NCBI GenBank assembly: GCA_015039365.1
Contig: WION01000167.1
Location: 1 to 64,000 of the forward strand
Origin: Amanita rubescens
Lineage: Eukaryota; Basidiomycota; Agaricomycetes; Agaricales; Amanitaceae
Length of the DNA: 64,000 nucleotides
Direction of reading: 5' to 3'
The notes under the pieces are model-generated. The model was given only the letters and a program-made list of their open reading frames with translations, was not told where the DNA came from and ran no database searches. A program made the position numbers and the translations under genes. How positions within the stretch are numbered: position 1 is the first letter of the stretch; every line of letters starts with the position of its first letter. Below are positions 1 to 12,106 of this stretch, one piece after another.

Positions 1-589
1 ATGACTGGGTGAGAGCTAAGCGATCGAGAGCTTCAACATCGCATTTCTTGTACTGTTGGCGGGTGAAAGGTGTCATTAAGGTTAACTCTACGAACGGCGG
101 TTTTTTCTGCAAATATCATATATGACATGATACTAAGGGACATCGACGACGGATATCACTCACAAAAAAATTAGCTAGAAGTGAAAGAGGCTTCATCTCT
201 ATTGCAGGCTCGTCTTCCTCAGCATCGGCTGCTGAAAATAGAGACCCCGCGGAAGAAGAATCCTCGTCGCTCAAAATTATTAGCGCATTCTTTGGCCGTT
301 TCATTTGCTTAGTGGCTGACTCTGAATCCGAGTCTCGGCCACTCTCGCTACACTCTCGACCCTGGTAGACACCCTGAAACATGGAATAAATTATAAATTA
401 GTAGAAGTTGGGTAAACAGAAAGTGAGGCTCAGGCTTGTGTTCACGTTATTGGTATTGTCCACCAGAGGAAGATGGACCAGGGAGCTGGTGGGGAGAGCA
501 TCTGGGGTCTCGTCTCCAGAAAACAATGACCCTGCGGAAGAATCAATGTCGTTTTCAAGTAGTACATTGTTGTCGTTTCGCTGCGCCAT
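1..589 (-). CDS. Unrecognised acidic/serine-rich protein, 5' part of gene
   Basis: The N-terminal part of a spliced gene that runs off the left edge. Exons are 589-446 (48 codons from ATG), 373-164 (70 codons) and 106 to beyond 1; the introns (374-445 and 107-163) have GT-AG borders, and reading frame is kept across both junctions, which is strong support for a real gene. The protein carries the motif SSAGSLFS twice, at about residues 17-24 and again in exon 2, each time in an acidic, serine-rich setting (DEDSSSAGSLFS). Low sequence complexity suggests a disordered N-terminus. I do not recognise the family. The repeated motif could be an interaction peptide or simply internal duplication. Confidence 0.6.
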
Positions 590-1914
590 CTGAGTGGGAA
601 GCTGGATTGTTCAGTTATCGATGATCAGAAGAAAATCTATATTATGTAATAATGTAAGTTGAGCCAATCTCGCGGAGTCGCGGTTATCGTCGCTGAAATC
701 ATCGGGCGCTTTCATCGGAATCCCTCCGGTCGCATTTCGCGTGACTTGCTGGAAGATTCATAAGTCAGGAAGATTAACTGCTGAAAACGATTGCAAATGC
801 TTGATTGAATCGTTTATTAGCTTCATAAGGCAACGCGTCAAGAGCAGGTTGGAACGCGGGCGTGGTCTGAGGGGTTTTCGCACGACAAAGTTTTACAAGA
901 GCTAGACTACCTGACGCCTTTATTTAATGTTGATAATTATGATGATGATGATTAACCGGATCTGCTTCGTCCTTAATATGCGGCACCAGGCCTGACAGGG
1001 TGTCACAGCTTCTCGTGATGGATGACGAAAGCGCTGAAGTTGGTGAGTAGCCATGTCCACGTACTAGACATCTTCTGAAAGTACCACCTGCGGCTCGAGC
1101 AGAACCTCAACAAATCTCACCAAATCTCACAACGCACGATATGTACGACGCCGACAAAATTTTCCTTGTTTCCACCCGACGCTGAACGGATCAGCCAGCC
1201 GTCCTCGACAGCTTCGATAGCAGGCTGGCGAAACTTGAAAAATCGATTATGCCATCATATACTTCGGCTCAGGTGCCCACCCGTCGAACTCAGAGTACGT
1301 GGCGTGGCCCTGCCCCTCTATTGGAACAACCGTTGACCCTTCCTTAGACATTGACAAGATGCTGTTAAAGATGCAAGCCAAAACAAAGATCTAGATGCGG
1401 AAGAAGCGTTAATCCTACACGGGTGTTCCCCACCCCTCATCCTGTTGTCTCACCAGCCCTCCATACCCCAACCAGGCTAGCTCGACACCTATAAATCCGC
1501 CATCGAACGCCTTAGCGCCCTGATAACCTTCAACCCCCCCCCTCCGAATCAGACCGCCACGATGCCCCTCAGGCCCGGCTCGTCGAAACGGGCGCCAAAA
1601 AGCTAACCCCACTCTACAACAAACTCGTCGCGGACCCCTAGGGGGATCATCCATCGAATTCACCATCCTACCCTTCCCCGCCGACCTCCTTGCCTCTACG
1701 TCCTCTCGTATCGTTTTTGAGGACGTTGCCTTTACCGGCGACTCAGGGATCCGCTCCGTCCTCGACGCCCCAAAATGGTACGCAGACATGCACTGCAGAC
1801 GAGGCCTCCAGCGTCGCGACACCCTGGCTCTCATCCCGGGTGCTCGTTCAGACCTAGAAAGCTGCATGCGGACTTTGATGATATCCAGAGACTGACATGC
1901 CATTGCCGGCTACC
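590..1914. other. No gene recognised
   Basis: No convincing coding signal. A 162-codon minus-strand frame at 1415-1903 is arginine-rich and looks like a shadow. On the plus strand 1650-1900 has codon-like sequence that may belong to the upstream part of the kinesin relic, but I could not match it to a domain. Confidence 0.3.
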
Positions 1915-2890
1915 AATATAAAACGGAAAGAAGTGTACAGCTTTGGCTTCGACCGGGTAGGTCCTTCCATGTTATCAAATTTCATCCCATTTTAACGCTT
2001 CTTTGCAGGTATTAACCGGAATCGACAAGCAGAAGTCTTTGAAGAGATTTTTCAGCTCGCTCAAAGTTGTATCGATGGTTATAACGCAATTCATCCTTGC
2101 ATATGGCCAGACTGGATTTAGAAAATCCTCCACAATGGAAGGTGGCACGGTAAGCGAAGCGCCGGTTTTACTCGGGGCGATGCTTATTGGGGTTATTCAT
2201 AGACCGAAACAACAGTTGGTATGATACCAAGGGCAGTAGAGCAGGTCTTCCGCATCAACGAGTTTATGAAAACTGGAAGTGGTTGGCAGTGCAAGATGGA
2301 AGGGCAATTTTTCGACATTGTACGTATGCATTCCAAAAATTTCTCGACATCCTTCGACTCATCCAACCTATCAGTAGAACAAAACTATACATGACCTTTT
2401 GGCCCCGCAAACTCGACAATAGAGAAGAAACACGAGATCAAGCATGATCCACCATCGTCCCTCTCCCATCACCATCTCAAGTTGAAACCCGGCTGTCTCT
2501 CGCCCAATCGCGACGAAGTGTAGCAATTACACCCGTCAACGAGCGCTCTTCTCGCTTCCATTCCGTATTCACCCCTCGTATAACTTGTATCGACGTTGGC
2601 ATCGGAAATGTCAGGAACGGCGATCTGTTCAGCTCTACGAGCTCCTACATTGGCAGAACAGGCGAGCGGTGCGAGGGGTCGCTAAATCTCGTTGATCTGG
2701 CAGGTAGCGAGAGGCTGAACGTCAGGTTTGCGCCGGGCGTCGTTGCGGATAAGGAAAGGGTGAGGGAGACGCAGGATTGAATATCAACAAGAGTTTAAGT
2801 GCGTTAGGAGCCGTTATCGCTGCGCTTGGGGAGCGCGGAGAGGCAGGCGCAGCTGGGGCTAACAAGCATATACCGTATCGGAATTCCAAG
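1915..2890 (+). pseudogene. Kinesin-14 (KAR3-like) motor domain relic
   Basis: Pieces of a C-terminal-motor kinesin lie in order but in different frames. KRKEVYSFGFDRV is followed by an intron with GT-AG borders (about 1959-2008), then EVFEEIFQLAQSCIDGYNA, then after a frame change FILAYGQTG with the P-loop decayed (FRKSSTMEGGT where the family has GSGKSYTMEGG). Further on come ETTVGMIPRAVEQVF, the switch I region NERSSRSHSVF, the switch II region LNLVDLAGSERLN and NINKSLSALGAVIAALGE, ending at HIPYRNSK. The P-loop lysine context is altered, frames shift several times and there is an in-frame stop, so it cannot make a motor. Retained introns indicate a DNA-level duplicate. Family assignment to KAR3/kinesin-14 rests on the GFDRVF and GYNA wording and is likely but not certain. 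Confidence 0.8.
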
Positions 2891-3189
2891 GTATGCAAGC
2901 AGGTATCGAGAATCCGAACAATGCTCGCTCAAAAGACGTAGGCGCCATTGGCAATGGCAGGGAAAGAAATAATCCAGATTTCAATAGCTCAGTGAGGCGA
3001 CCCTCATTTTTTCCTGCATACACGCTGTTAAGAGCCTATTTCCAGCACGTCGAGCAGCTCCTTCATACTCTAAACCTTCGCCCGCTCCTTTTACCAAAAA
3101 CCCCGCGATTACGTTGGGCATAGATACGTCGCCTATCTCTCCCCCGGGTTCTCACCAGCCTCGGCGACGGATCTTTCACCTCAACGGCA

Positions 3190-4200
3190 TTTTGACTTGA
3201 AACTTCAAAACCCGTACGATCTTGGGCAATCTATTCAATATGTGCCCCAAAATCCTTTGCTTTTTGAGCAAGGCCCTATCAATAGGGCGCAAGATCCTTC
3301 TCCACTGTCTGCGCATACAGCTCCCTATCGTTCCCAGTTTCCTCAGTCATCCGCTTCTCTTCCTGCCACCTCTAGTCTTCAGTTTTTCAAGCCGTTCTCT
3401 GAACCCCCTACTCCGGCCCCTACTCCCCCAGTCTGCTTTCAATAATTTGCCTAATTCCATTGCGCAATCCTTGCACGCCCTGTCTCCAACTCGTCGAATG
3501 GAATCTCAAAGGCCGAGCATCATGGACTGGCGTTTGGCTTCGCAGCTCCACCAGCATCAACTGTTGACTCAAACTCAGCCAGACTGGATGATACCCGGCG
3601 ACAAGACGACTTCCGAGCTCAATCTCGGAGACTTCAACCAAGATGACCATTTGCGCTCTTCGATGCTTTTCCGTCAGCATACATCCATCAATAACTTGTC
3701 TCCTGTAAGGTTTATTGCATTTATAGTGACGTATTTGGCTGTTGGCCTATTAATTTCCTCTTGTTGCTCCATCTGTCTTCGTCTCCGCCATACCACGTCT
3801 TTGTCGCCCGGATTATCAAATCCTCCGATCAGCAAGCTTCTATCTTTCTGCAGCAAAAACTTAAAGTCGCAAATACAGAAGAAAGAGGAAAGATCATTGA
3901 TGCTATATGCGCTCGAGGATTTGAAATGATGGCGCGTAGGTAGCGAGACCCCTTGATTCACGATTGCGGGAACCGACTCGTCGAAGGTTCGGAAATTGGG
4001 CCGTCCAGAGGTGCCTCGAAGCCGCGACTACTCCAGAAAAACAAAAGAAGGTGATATCTTGCATGAGGTATGCCCGCGTTCCATCACTATACGCTGTTCT
4101 AACCCTTACAAGGAGACACATTGTGGAATTGGCCACTAATTGTTACGGCTGCCACGTCTTGCAAAAAGCTCTTGGTCCACAACCGTTTCGAAACGGTTGA
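3190..4200 (+). pseudogene. Pumilio/PUF RNA-binding protein relic
   Basis: A disordered Pro/Ser/Gln-rich N-terminal stretch (3197-3430; then 3440-3700 in another frame) is followed by recognisable Pumilio repeats at 3795-4185: VFVARIIKSSDQQASIFLQQ, RGKIIDAICARGFEMM, RFGNWAVQRCLEAATTPE and HIVELATNCYGCHVLQKAL. The NWAVQRCLE and CYGCHVLQKAL helices carry the amino-acid triplets that contact RNA bases in PUF proteins. A GT-AG intron lies near 4067-4111. Only about three of the usual eight repeats remain, a stop follows FEMMARR and frames change, so it is a truncated relic. PUF proteins bind mRNA 3' UTRs and repress translation. Confidence 0.75.
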
Positions 4201-5640
4201 CGTGCAACTATCGGTCACGTCGCTTCCCTGGTTAGACGAGCTAAGTATCGTCGGGTTTGAGCTGAGTTGCGGCCCGGGGAATGTTATGTTAGCTTATCGT
4301 GATTACGACGGTCCACGCTTTGCATGCCAGTACACTGCGATTCACCCCGGGATGGGAGAAGCTACCGAGGAACTTAGGGATCGGATGAAAAGGTGGTGGT
4401 GCTGATGTCAAGGCCCCAGAAGGAACAAGCACACGGTCTAGTAGCAGCTAGCTGGCGGTTGGGTTGAGTGACTTCACAGGATGCCGGGTAGTAACTGGTA
4501 GATCATCGTCGGACTCTGCACCGCTTTGGCTCTCTTTGTCACTCTTAAGTACTTTTTGTGCGTACGCTGTCCTAGCAACCAAGATTTTCCAATTTGACCG
4601 ATAATATCAAAATCGGGATCAGGTACCTCACGCACAGCACAATGTTGAATGGCAGGACGCGAGTGACAGCCTGATGGCAGCCCTCAGGCTTGCCAGTGCT
4701 TACCGCTCTTCCCAGCGACCCAACACTCTCAGTACATGATTCTACTATCCCCGCCCCGTCAGTACGCCCTAGCATTTAAATTCATCAATATTAATATGGC
4801 TTGCCGCTGAAGTTCTACCGCAAAAGACAATGTCGCGCAAAGATGGACGCAAGGACACATATCCGAACGCTGCCATTCCTTCCAGTATACACAGACAGTG
4901 ACAACCCGAAATCCACTATTCACGCTGCCCAGGGTCATCATCCTATACCCCCATCCTCCCCCCACGCTCTCTGGACCTTTACCTGGCTCATTACGCGTCG
5001 CACTGCCCAACACTCTTCCGCGAGCTACTAGTTGTTCATGCGTGAGTCTGTCTTCATGCCTCATCAACGTGCTCGCTAGCGAGTACGATCAATTCATGAG
5101 ATCCTTAGCTTTCGCTGCCAATTGCTGAGCTGAATCTCAGATAGGCAAGGCAATCCCAGATTGCTGAAGGCTCTCGCCCACATCGGAGCGACTGTTGAGC
5201 ACGACGAAAACTTGCACATTCTTAGCGATACGCATACTATGTAATTCCCTCACGCGTGTAACAAGGAAACGAAATCAAGCATATCTGTCATAGCCAAACC
5301 GGCCAGAGAGAAGTATAAATTGTGGCACGACGATCAGGCGAGTTGTATGCTAGTCGGGCAAAAGGACAGTCGCGTGCCTGGCCGGGAGACGTAAGAGAAA
5401 CACCGGGGCCCGTGGTCGAGCCCAGGGGGTAGAAGCATCTGTAGAATTCGTTCACTGAGCTCATCGGCTAATGATGGATCAAGCAAAGTGTCTGTGGAAC
5501 GGGGACTACAGACAAAGGAGCCCCGGGAACTGCCTGAAACAGGAGAGGTAACGTTGGACAAGCGTTCATCGCAGAAGAATATCGCCAAATGGTAGGCCGG
5601 GCACTAGATGAGCTGCTTCCGGTAGATTCGACGGGAGAAA
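4201..5640. other. No gene recognised; possible decayed ORFs
   Basis: An open stretch to 4405 follows the PUF relic (ending DRMKRWWC) without a match. Frames at 4759-5067 (minus) and 4801-5128 (plus) are of low complexity and overlap each other. I see nothing I can name. Confidence 0.25.
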
Positions 5641-6130
5641 CTGTTCGGGATTGGGTTTCACTTGGAGAGCGAAGATTGGAACGACGGGCGTCGAAGGAGA
5701 GGATACCCCTGCAGAAATTGAGCTGACAATCCGTTCACTCCCTCAGTAAGGAGGAAGTATTTCGCGGGGTGTGAGCACGGAAGGCAACGCTACGCTCTCG
5801 GTTGCCGGTGGGGAAAGGGAGATAACAAGAATATTTGGCCGGGTTGTTAGTTTCTAGTTCTTCATTGGCAATGATGATACTAGGAGGGTCATGAGAAGTG
5901 GGCGTAAGCCTTGGTGACGGAAAGGTTGCGCTAAAGGGTGTGGCATTCGTGAACCCCGGAGAAGAGAGGGTGGGACTGAAAGGCAGTGCCCCCTTTGAAA
6001 CTGGAGCACGGAGGGGCTGCTCGTGCTCGGGAGAACTGGCTGCGGCACTAAGAGGTGAGGCATTCGAGAACCCTGGAGAAGAATGGGAGGGACTGAAGGG
6101 CAGCGCCCCCTTTGAATGGAAAGTAGCGCT
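5640..6130 (-). pseudogene. Ser/Pro-rich repeat protein fragment
   Basis: The minus strand carries an open frame with an internal tandem repeat of roughly 35 residues. Each unit reads KGALPFSP..SSPGF.NA.P.SA, and the linker between them reads SSPEHEQPLRAPV. The frame continues through FPSPRLTPTSHDPPSIII and ends near 5640. A third, more diverged unit upstream (6130-6230) is out of frame with a stop. The composition suggests a disordered protein. I do not recognise it; it may be a decaying gene or a coding minisatellite. Confidence 0.35.
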
Positions 6131-6376
6131 GAGTGCTCGTGCTCCGGAGAACGGCTACGGCACCAAGGGGTTGAGTGTCCTCATCGAGCGATGGGGAAGG
6201 TAGAGTTGCACTGTTGGGAAGCTAAATATCCTTCGGAAAAGAAATTGCTGCACTGTGGGGCTGAGATTCTCCTTCCGGCTCTAGAGAACGAATCGTAGCA
6301 CTAGCGGGTTGAGACTCTCTACTTGGCTTCGGTGAGAGAATTTCTACATCAGAGGGTGGTGACTCTTGTGGCGAAC

Positions 6377-6705
6377 CTTACCAGTCGATGCGTCCTCTTG
6401 GGCAGGGGATAATAAGGTGACGACAACCTGGGGAACAGCCTCTGAGGTATCTTCTTCGCTTTCAGGGATTTCCAGCTCACTGAGCGCTTCCGAACGGGGG
6501 GTGAACGATGCCTCTGCCAATTCCGTTAATAAACTTCCTCCCTCCTTGCGGGATAAATCTTACCGGTCGATATATCCTTGGGCAGGGGATAATAAAGCGA
6601 TGACAACCTGGGGAACAGCCTCCGAGGATCTTCGTCGCTTTGACGTATGTCCAGCTCACTGAGCGCTTCCGAACGGGGGGTAGGGGGCGCCTCTGCTGAT
6701 TCACA
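6377..6705. repeat. Direct tandem duplication, about 180-bp period
   Basis: Two copies of a segment containing GGGCAGGGGATAATAA, then ACAACCTGGGGAACAGCCTC, then CCAGCTCACTGAGCGCTTCC followed by GAACGGGGGG. The first copy is anchored at about 6400 and the second at about 6580. The copies have small indels, so the reading frame differs between them. Confidence 0.75.
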
Positions 6706-8150
6706 GACAGCGCTAGGCTAGTGGGATTTTTATTACGTCTTCCCACCGATTTCGAACGTCCCCATGCAGAGTTTAGGGAACGTATCCGTCATCACGAACG
6801 CTTTCGCTGCGTTCACCTAGTGGAAGACGAAGAGAAAAGACGAAGCGGGTGTGAGCAAGGAAAGAGGGAAGAGGATGGACTCGATCCGAGTCGATCGGAA
6901 TATGTTGGCGAGCGTTTCGCTCCGTGCGCTCGTACTTCTTGCTCTTGTTTGCGGAACTCGGCGGAAGCTGCAGTACGGAGAAAAAGCCTGTCCGTAGCTT
7001 CACCATCTTCGACGTGGGTCCGAATCATTGGAACCGGGAGACAGCCAGACAGGACGGCCGTCGGGATTGAACCACAAAAAAGATCTGTAACTCATCATGG
7101 TCTTAACCAACTAAAGTAAGCAAAATTACACTCAAGCAGGCGGTGGATCTTGTACCTGAGAAGGAAAGAAATCCCCTTGGCTCCTTCGACGAGGTCGCGG
7201 GAAGGAACAAAGGTTCTAGCAAACATGTAGAGGAGAGAGGCGATATGTTTTCCAAACCGCCTATTTCCGACTTGGCTAAGCTCCGAACCAACAACCGAGA
7301 TACCTCACAGCCCGACGTTACCCGAACGCTCGATGGACTGCTTGGCGACGTTACCCGAACGCTCGAAAACGGTGTGGAAAGGCGCGCTATGCGAAGTGCG
7401 AATGGTTAAAGGCAGGTTGGGAAGGGCAGTTGTGGCAGTGCCAAAAAATCGTTTGATTATTTTATTTAAATAAGATGTTCGTCAGCCATTGATGATGAAC
7501 AATCTGAAAAACATGTTTGATCAGAGATACTTGAGCACAGCCCGACATTACCTTATGCCTCTAGAGATACTTAAATAAATTGAGATTTTGTCCAATTTGG
7601 CGAAACATATCTTGCATTTCCTCAATGTTTAACACGGTTTCGTCCTCCTAACATTGAACTTTTACCGTATATAGTCAGCGGTTTCCCACTGCTCACAACT
7701 TCTCGTATATCATATTCGCACCAAAGTGATCATTTTTCTTTGTTTGGCGAATATGTCTCGAAACTTAGCTAATAGGAGCTCATTCGCATAATAGAGAAAT
7801 TGCCTATGACACATGCAGAAATAAGTTACTGCCCGTTTAATTCTTCGTTCTGGCTAATCGAAGTCGTAGGGGTGTTATTTCCCATAAACGGCTCCCTTTC
7901 CCGTTCTCACCTGCTGCCTCCCATGTACAACTCTATCATGTGGCATAACTTGAAGATTATAAGATCCAATCCATTCTTTACCCATTCGCCAAAGGTTTTT
8001 CAATCTGTCCTTTGTTTCCGGGTATACTTATGCCTAGAAAGGGATCTCACCTTCGCAGCTGCAATGACGCGACAGTCGAGACTGACACGTTATCTCCAAC
8101 TACCTGCTTCTCAGCCAAAACCAAAGCAGCGTACGCGTTAAGCTACTTTC
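6706..8150. other. No gene recognised
   Basis: Short overlapping frames on both strands at 6721-7409 have no family signature. From about 7430 to 7800 the DNA is AT-rich and lacks long frames, consistent with intergenic sequence upstream of the polymerase gamma copy. Confidence 0.3.
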
Positions 8151-9848
8151 TCCAGCTTTACTACGCGCTCAACTTTTTCCACGGATCAAACTTTTCTCCA
8201 CTGTGTCCACACCGCTTCCAGAACGCTTACGCAGCATCAGTCTCGCTACAGCTTCTCCTTACCGCAACCTCTCACAAACGCCTCTCTTCCTCCCTGCCAG
8301 TCGCATCCTAATGGAACCCCTCCCAGACAAAGTACTACTACAAGCACGGCGGTGCTAGTTTTAGCGAACCCGTCCCACAACAGCGTCCCGGAATCCATGC
8401 TTGTTTTTGACGTAGAAACCATGCCGAAAGAGGGCCACCCATACCCCGTCATCGTCATATCCGCCTCATCTAATGCGTTATATGCTTGGATCTCCCCGTG
8501 GATGTTAGGCGAATCCTCCTCGCCTGTCCATTTCATCCCCTTTGGTCCAGATACGGACCGATTCGTTGTGGGCCACAACATTACTTTCGATCGCGCCCGC
8601 GTCGAAAGCGAATACTCTTCCGCTGGTACTAGGACTCGGCGGATGGATACCATGTCTCTCCACATTGCTGTGAACGGGATATCGTCTCACCAGCGTCCTG
8701 CGTGGAACGAGTGGAAGAAGAAGAAAAGGTGCAGAGGGTCGAAGCGGTTGAGGCTATGTTCGATCTCATCGCCCAGGCAAAGGAGGAAGGAGAGCAGGCG
8801 AGGGCTAGGATGGATTCTCTTCAGGTGCCTTATCGGTCCGAGATGGATTGGGACGGCAACGAAAATGAAAACGAAAACGAAAACGATGACAACGACAGAA
8901 ACAGGACTTGGGAATCCCTCGCTTCCGCCAGCTCACTCGTAAACGTCGCAAGACTCCGTTGCAGCATCGAACCAGAACATGACAAGGCGAGCGTTCTCAG
9001 TAAACTCGTCCGAATTACCTATGCCCCATATATTTCCTCCTCCCGTTCCTGGCCCGACTCCAACCCGAATCCCAACCTTGACCTCGAGGACTCGGACCCA
9101 ACTCCCCTACTACCGACTTGGACCATCTATCACTCGCCGACCTTCTATCCTACTGTGCCACCGACGTCCACGCAGCTCACAAAGTTTACAGTGCCATCCT
9201 CCTCTCCTTCCTCTCCCGGTGTCCTCGCCCCGTCTCCTTCTCAGGCGTGCTCACCATCGGGTTCAGTTTTCTCACAGTCAACAGCGCTTGGGAGAGGTAT
9301 ATTGAACGCGCTGAGCGCGTTTATAGAGGGGTGGAAGATGTAAAGAGGAGTTGGCGACGAGCGCGAAGGAGATGACGACGACGAGGGAGTGGGAGAAGGA
9401 TCCGTGGTCGGCACAGTTGGATGGACCTTGAAAAATCGAGGGGTGTCGTGAGTATTGTTCTTTTTTCGTCGTTGTCTTTTTGCTCAAGTTACGTTAAGGT
9501 GCAGGAACCTGATGAACCTGAACCTGAACATGATGCGTTGCAAGTACCGGAAGATCCAGCGTGGCTCAGCACTCTCGTTACGTCTCCCTCCCGTATAGTC
9601 TCGTTATTGCTCAAGCTTGCTATAACGGCCTTCCAATCAAGTTCTCGAGCAAAGAAGGTTGAAATTACGTCGACGACAGAGGAAATGTGGGCAAACTGCG
9701 TACCACTCGCGGTTAGAAGACCAGTCAGACAGATCTTTGGTCCGCGTCACGCAAAACTACTGTTGGCCTCGGGCGAGATGACGTCTGACGATAACGACCA
9801 TCGCTAGGTCGTTATCATCTGGTTCAAAAGACCTGGACGATCGAATAC
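8150..9848 (+). pseudogene. DNA polymerase gamma copy 1, 5' half
   Basis: First half of a duplicated gene for the family A mitochondrial replicative polymerase. Aligned by eye with the copy at 58.57-62.48 kb it shows the 3'-5' exonuclease motif I (LVFDVETMPKE, near 8400), then HFIPFGPDTDRFVVGHN with exonuclease motif II (VGHNITFDRARV, near 8565), then MDTMSLHIAVNGISSHQRPAW. Relative to copy 2 it has deletions before motif I and frame changes after about 8700, so it is broken. It stops exactly at the GAATAC target site of the 18.2-kb element; its continuation resumes at 28063. Confidence 0.85.
9843..9848. repeat. Target-site duplication GAATAC, left copy
   Basis: The sixth base ends directly at the element border. 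The matching right copy is 28063-28068, and a single copy occurs in the uninterrupted paralogue at 60493-60498. Confidence 0.9.
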
Positions 9849-9875
9849 TATGACTTACAATATGGGTCAAAACCC
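9849..9875 (+). repeat. Left terminal inverted repeat
   Basis: Begins TATGACTTACAATAT and ends CAAAACCC. It pairs with the reverse complement of 28036-28062, with identical blocks TATGAC, TAT, GG and CAAAACC. Confidence 0.85.
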
Positions 9876-9897
9876 ATGCTTTTTCACAAATTCATCA

Positions 9898-10030
9898 TGT
9901 TTCACCGTGAACCACCATGGACCGGCGTGAAGCAACGTGGACTGACGTGATTGGCCGTGATTGGCCGTGGGCCATTGTGGGCATGATAAATGCATGTTAA
10001 GCGTGAGTCCGCGTGAGCCATGCGCCTCCA
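9898..10030. repeat. Left subterminal short-motif cluster
   Basis: Dense, irregular repeats of a CGTGA/CGTGG-type motif (CACCGTGAACC, GGCGTGAAG, ACGTGGACTGACGTGATTGG, CCGTGATTGG, GCGTGAGTCCGCGTGAG). Such clusters often serve as transposase binding sites next to the ends of DNA transposons; that role is inferred. Confidence 0.6.
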
Positions 10031-10449
10031 GCCCATTTCAAACCATCGTAACCATACCAAATTCGCCCACTGTCATCCACTCCCTCTTTCCAAATACGCA
10101 AAATCTTCCATACATTAGCACAAGTTCTAAGTCATTGTGAATTAATCTCTACATCTGTGGCGAAATGAAAAGCCGGCCACAGATCCGGGTTGCTATGTTA
10201 GATAATCCGCTTCATTGTTCCTGATGACGTCTTGCCGCAACAACCTTGACCGCGGCAGGACAGCCTCTAGGCTACTAATGTGCTATAATGATTGAGAAGT
10301 TAGAATTAGATCACATCAACAATTAATAATCACATATATGTACAGTATAATACTTTACAATGAGTGCCGGTCTTGATAGCAGGATAACAGAGCAAGTATA
10401 AATGTAGAGAGGGTGCAAGAAAGTGAAAGCGGGATTGCGGCCGAACTGT

Positions 10450-11540
10450 CTACAGCCCGTCTCTGGCGTTCTCGTCGTCGGCGTCGTAACCCTCGTCGTC
10501 GCGCTCCACTTGGTTGATGAGGCTATCATACTGGCCCGACGAGTTGGCATTGTCTTCTTCGTCGGCGTCGTAACCGTCGTCGTGCTCGGCGCTGGTGGTG
10601 TACTGATCACCGAAGCACGACGCATCTATGCCGTTGTCCTCCGTGTCAGCATCATAACCGTCGTCGTTCTCGAGGCTCAGGCCAGTGGTGTGTTCGCCGC
10701 CAAGGTTGGTAATGGTGTCCAGAGAATAGGATGTAGATGGAACCTAGTAGTAATGCATTGTTAGCACGATGACAAGCAGTAAAATTACTTCTAGCACGCA
10801 CCGAAGAACCGTTACCATGACCGCCGTTGTTCTCCGCCTCTATTCCTCCCTCCAGTGTCGGCGATCCAGACCTGCTGCGATAATCAAACCGATAGTCGAT
10901 AAAATAAAATGAATACTCACATTTCCGACATTGAAGATCTTTTAGGGTCGCTTTTGTAGTGGTAGTTACTAATCGCCGTCAGTTTTCGCACTCGATGAGT
11001 AATTTAAGCCCGTACTCACCTTCGGATCTTTTGAATTGGAGATGGCTGGTTGAGGCTCAATTCTCGCGGTCGGTGAAACAGATCAAACGCTCCTCGCGCG
11101 TTTTGTGGTTGTAGTACAGGTGGAGTGCCGAGTGAGTGTTCGAAGTTCTCGCGGTTGAAGAAAATAAGGCCCTACTCTCGTTCGGATGTGGTGATGGTGG
11201 TTGTAGAAGGAGAGTACTAATTTATATCAGTTCTCGCGGTCAATGCGGTCACGAGAGCTCTCTACTCACGCTACTTGTGACGGTGAATTGTGGTAGAAGT
11301 AAATTAATGGTAAATGTTAGTTCTCGCGGTCAGTAGAGTAGATTGAACGGCACTCACCCGTATTGTACTTGCCGTGGATATGGACAGACTGAGTGTTACA
11401 ATTTCTCCCGGTTGACCAGGTAGATAAACCCGTACTCACGTATGTAAGGATTGAGACCGGAGATAGGGCCAGGAGCAGAGTGATAACTATTGCGAGTGAA
11501 TTTTTTGCGCCGAGCAGACGCTGGATTAGAGTTCGGCGTA
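10450..11540 (-). CDS. Multi-exon protein with acidic GYDAD.EDN repeats
   Basis: The last exon (10741-10450, stop TAG) encodes three copies of an acidic motif: DDGYDADTEDN, DDGYDADEEDN and DEGYDADDEN. It is preceded by a GT-AG intron (about 10742-10799) and a small exon near 10800-10873, and further upstream by a run of short exon-like units separated by GTGAGT donors (see the repeat at 11040-11450). The start codon is not clear. The protein would be small and acidic with a disordered tail. A diverged paralogue with the same C-terminal motif lies at 14759-15650 in the same orientation. I do not recognise the family; presence of two members in one element suggests a function for the element itself. 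Confidence 0.5.
11040..11450 (-). repeat. Tandem exon-intron modules, about 85-bp period
   Basis: At least five degenerate copies, anchored by TTCTCGCGGT on the plus strand at about 11063, 11145, 11230, 11320 and (as TTCTCCCGGT) 11402. Between anchors lies ACTCAC, which on the minus strand is a GTGAGT splice donor, and on the minus strand the anchor is followed by branch-site-like CTAAC/CTGAT. Each unit therefore looks like a small exon plus an intron, copied in tandem. One copy has a mutated donor (GAGAGT). Confidence 0.6.
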
Positions 11541-11629
11541 TTTAGACGTTCCTTTTATTTTTAGAACACGTCGGATATGATCACAACTCGTCATGGACGC
11601 CGTCCCGTATTTGCTCCAAAGTAATCTAC

Positions 11630-12106
11630 ATGCTTGTTTTTCAATTGGTAAATATTACCACAAGTTGCCGACTTCGCTGTACTTTATCAGTGAATTGTTT
11701 AAAAGACGCGGACCACAACTTACGAATCCGAATCTTGATCCGAATCTGCACTGCCACCCTTGTGATCCGTTGCCGCAATCCATCATCAAGTCCGATCACA
11801 TATATCCCCACTGTCGGTACATTTCAACAACATCAGAAGCGAAAAACGATCAACACTCACGAAAAGTCACCAAAGGTTCGTTTTTCCAAACCCAGATGGA
11901 TGGCACCCAATGCTGATCGAATCAAAGAAAACCGTAAGAAAAACTTGCCGAAGTCATCTTCCGCCATCACTAGACTCAACGATGTACAATTTATTCAGAA
12001 CCGCATTCTCGTCCAAAAACTTGATCATAAAAGGAAACGTCATTGTTCAAGGTACATTGGTACTATCGCTGCGCGGCCAAAGAAACGGAAGTACGACTGG
12101 GTGTAA
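11630..12106 (+). CDS. Basic ORF of unknown function
   Basis: A 158-codon frame whose C-terminal half is strongly basic (SPKVRFSKPRW, then repeated KENRKKN, HKRKRH, RPKKRKYDWV), resembling nuclear-localisation or nucleic-acid-binding stretches. It overlaps the last 67 bases of the convergent minus-strand gene ending at 12040, which counts slightly against it. The N-terminal half is not convincing and may be intron or non-coding. I do not recognise it. Confidence 0.3.
   Translation: MLVFQLVNITTSCRLRCTLSVNCLKDADHNLRIRILIRICTATLVIRCRNPSSSPITYIPTVGTFQQHQKRKTINTHEKSPKVRFSKPRWMAPNADRIKENRKKNLPKSSSAITRLNDVQFIQNRILVQKLDHKRKRHCSRYIGTIAARPKKRKYDWV

Noticed and set aside
1415..1903. 162-codon minus-strand frame as a gene
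   Set aside because: Arginine-rich shadow-like composition without splice sites or family signature.
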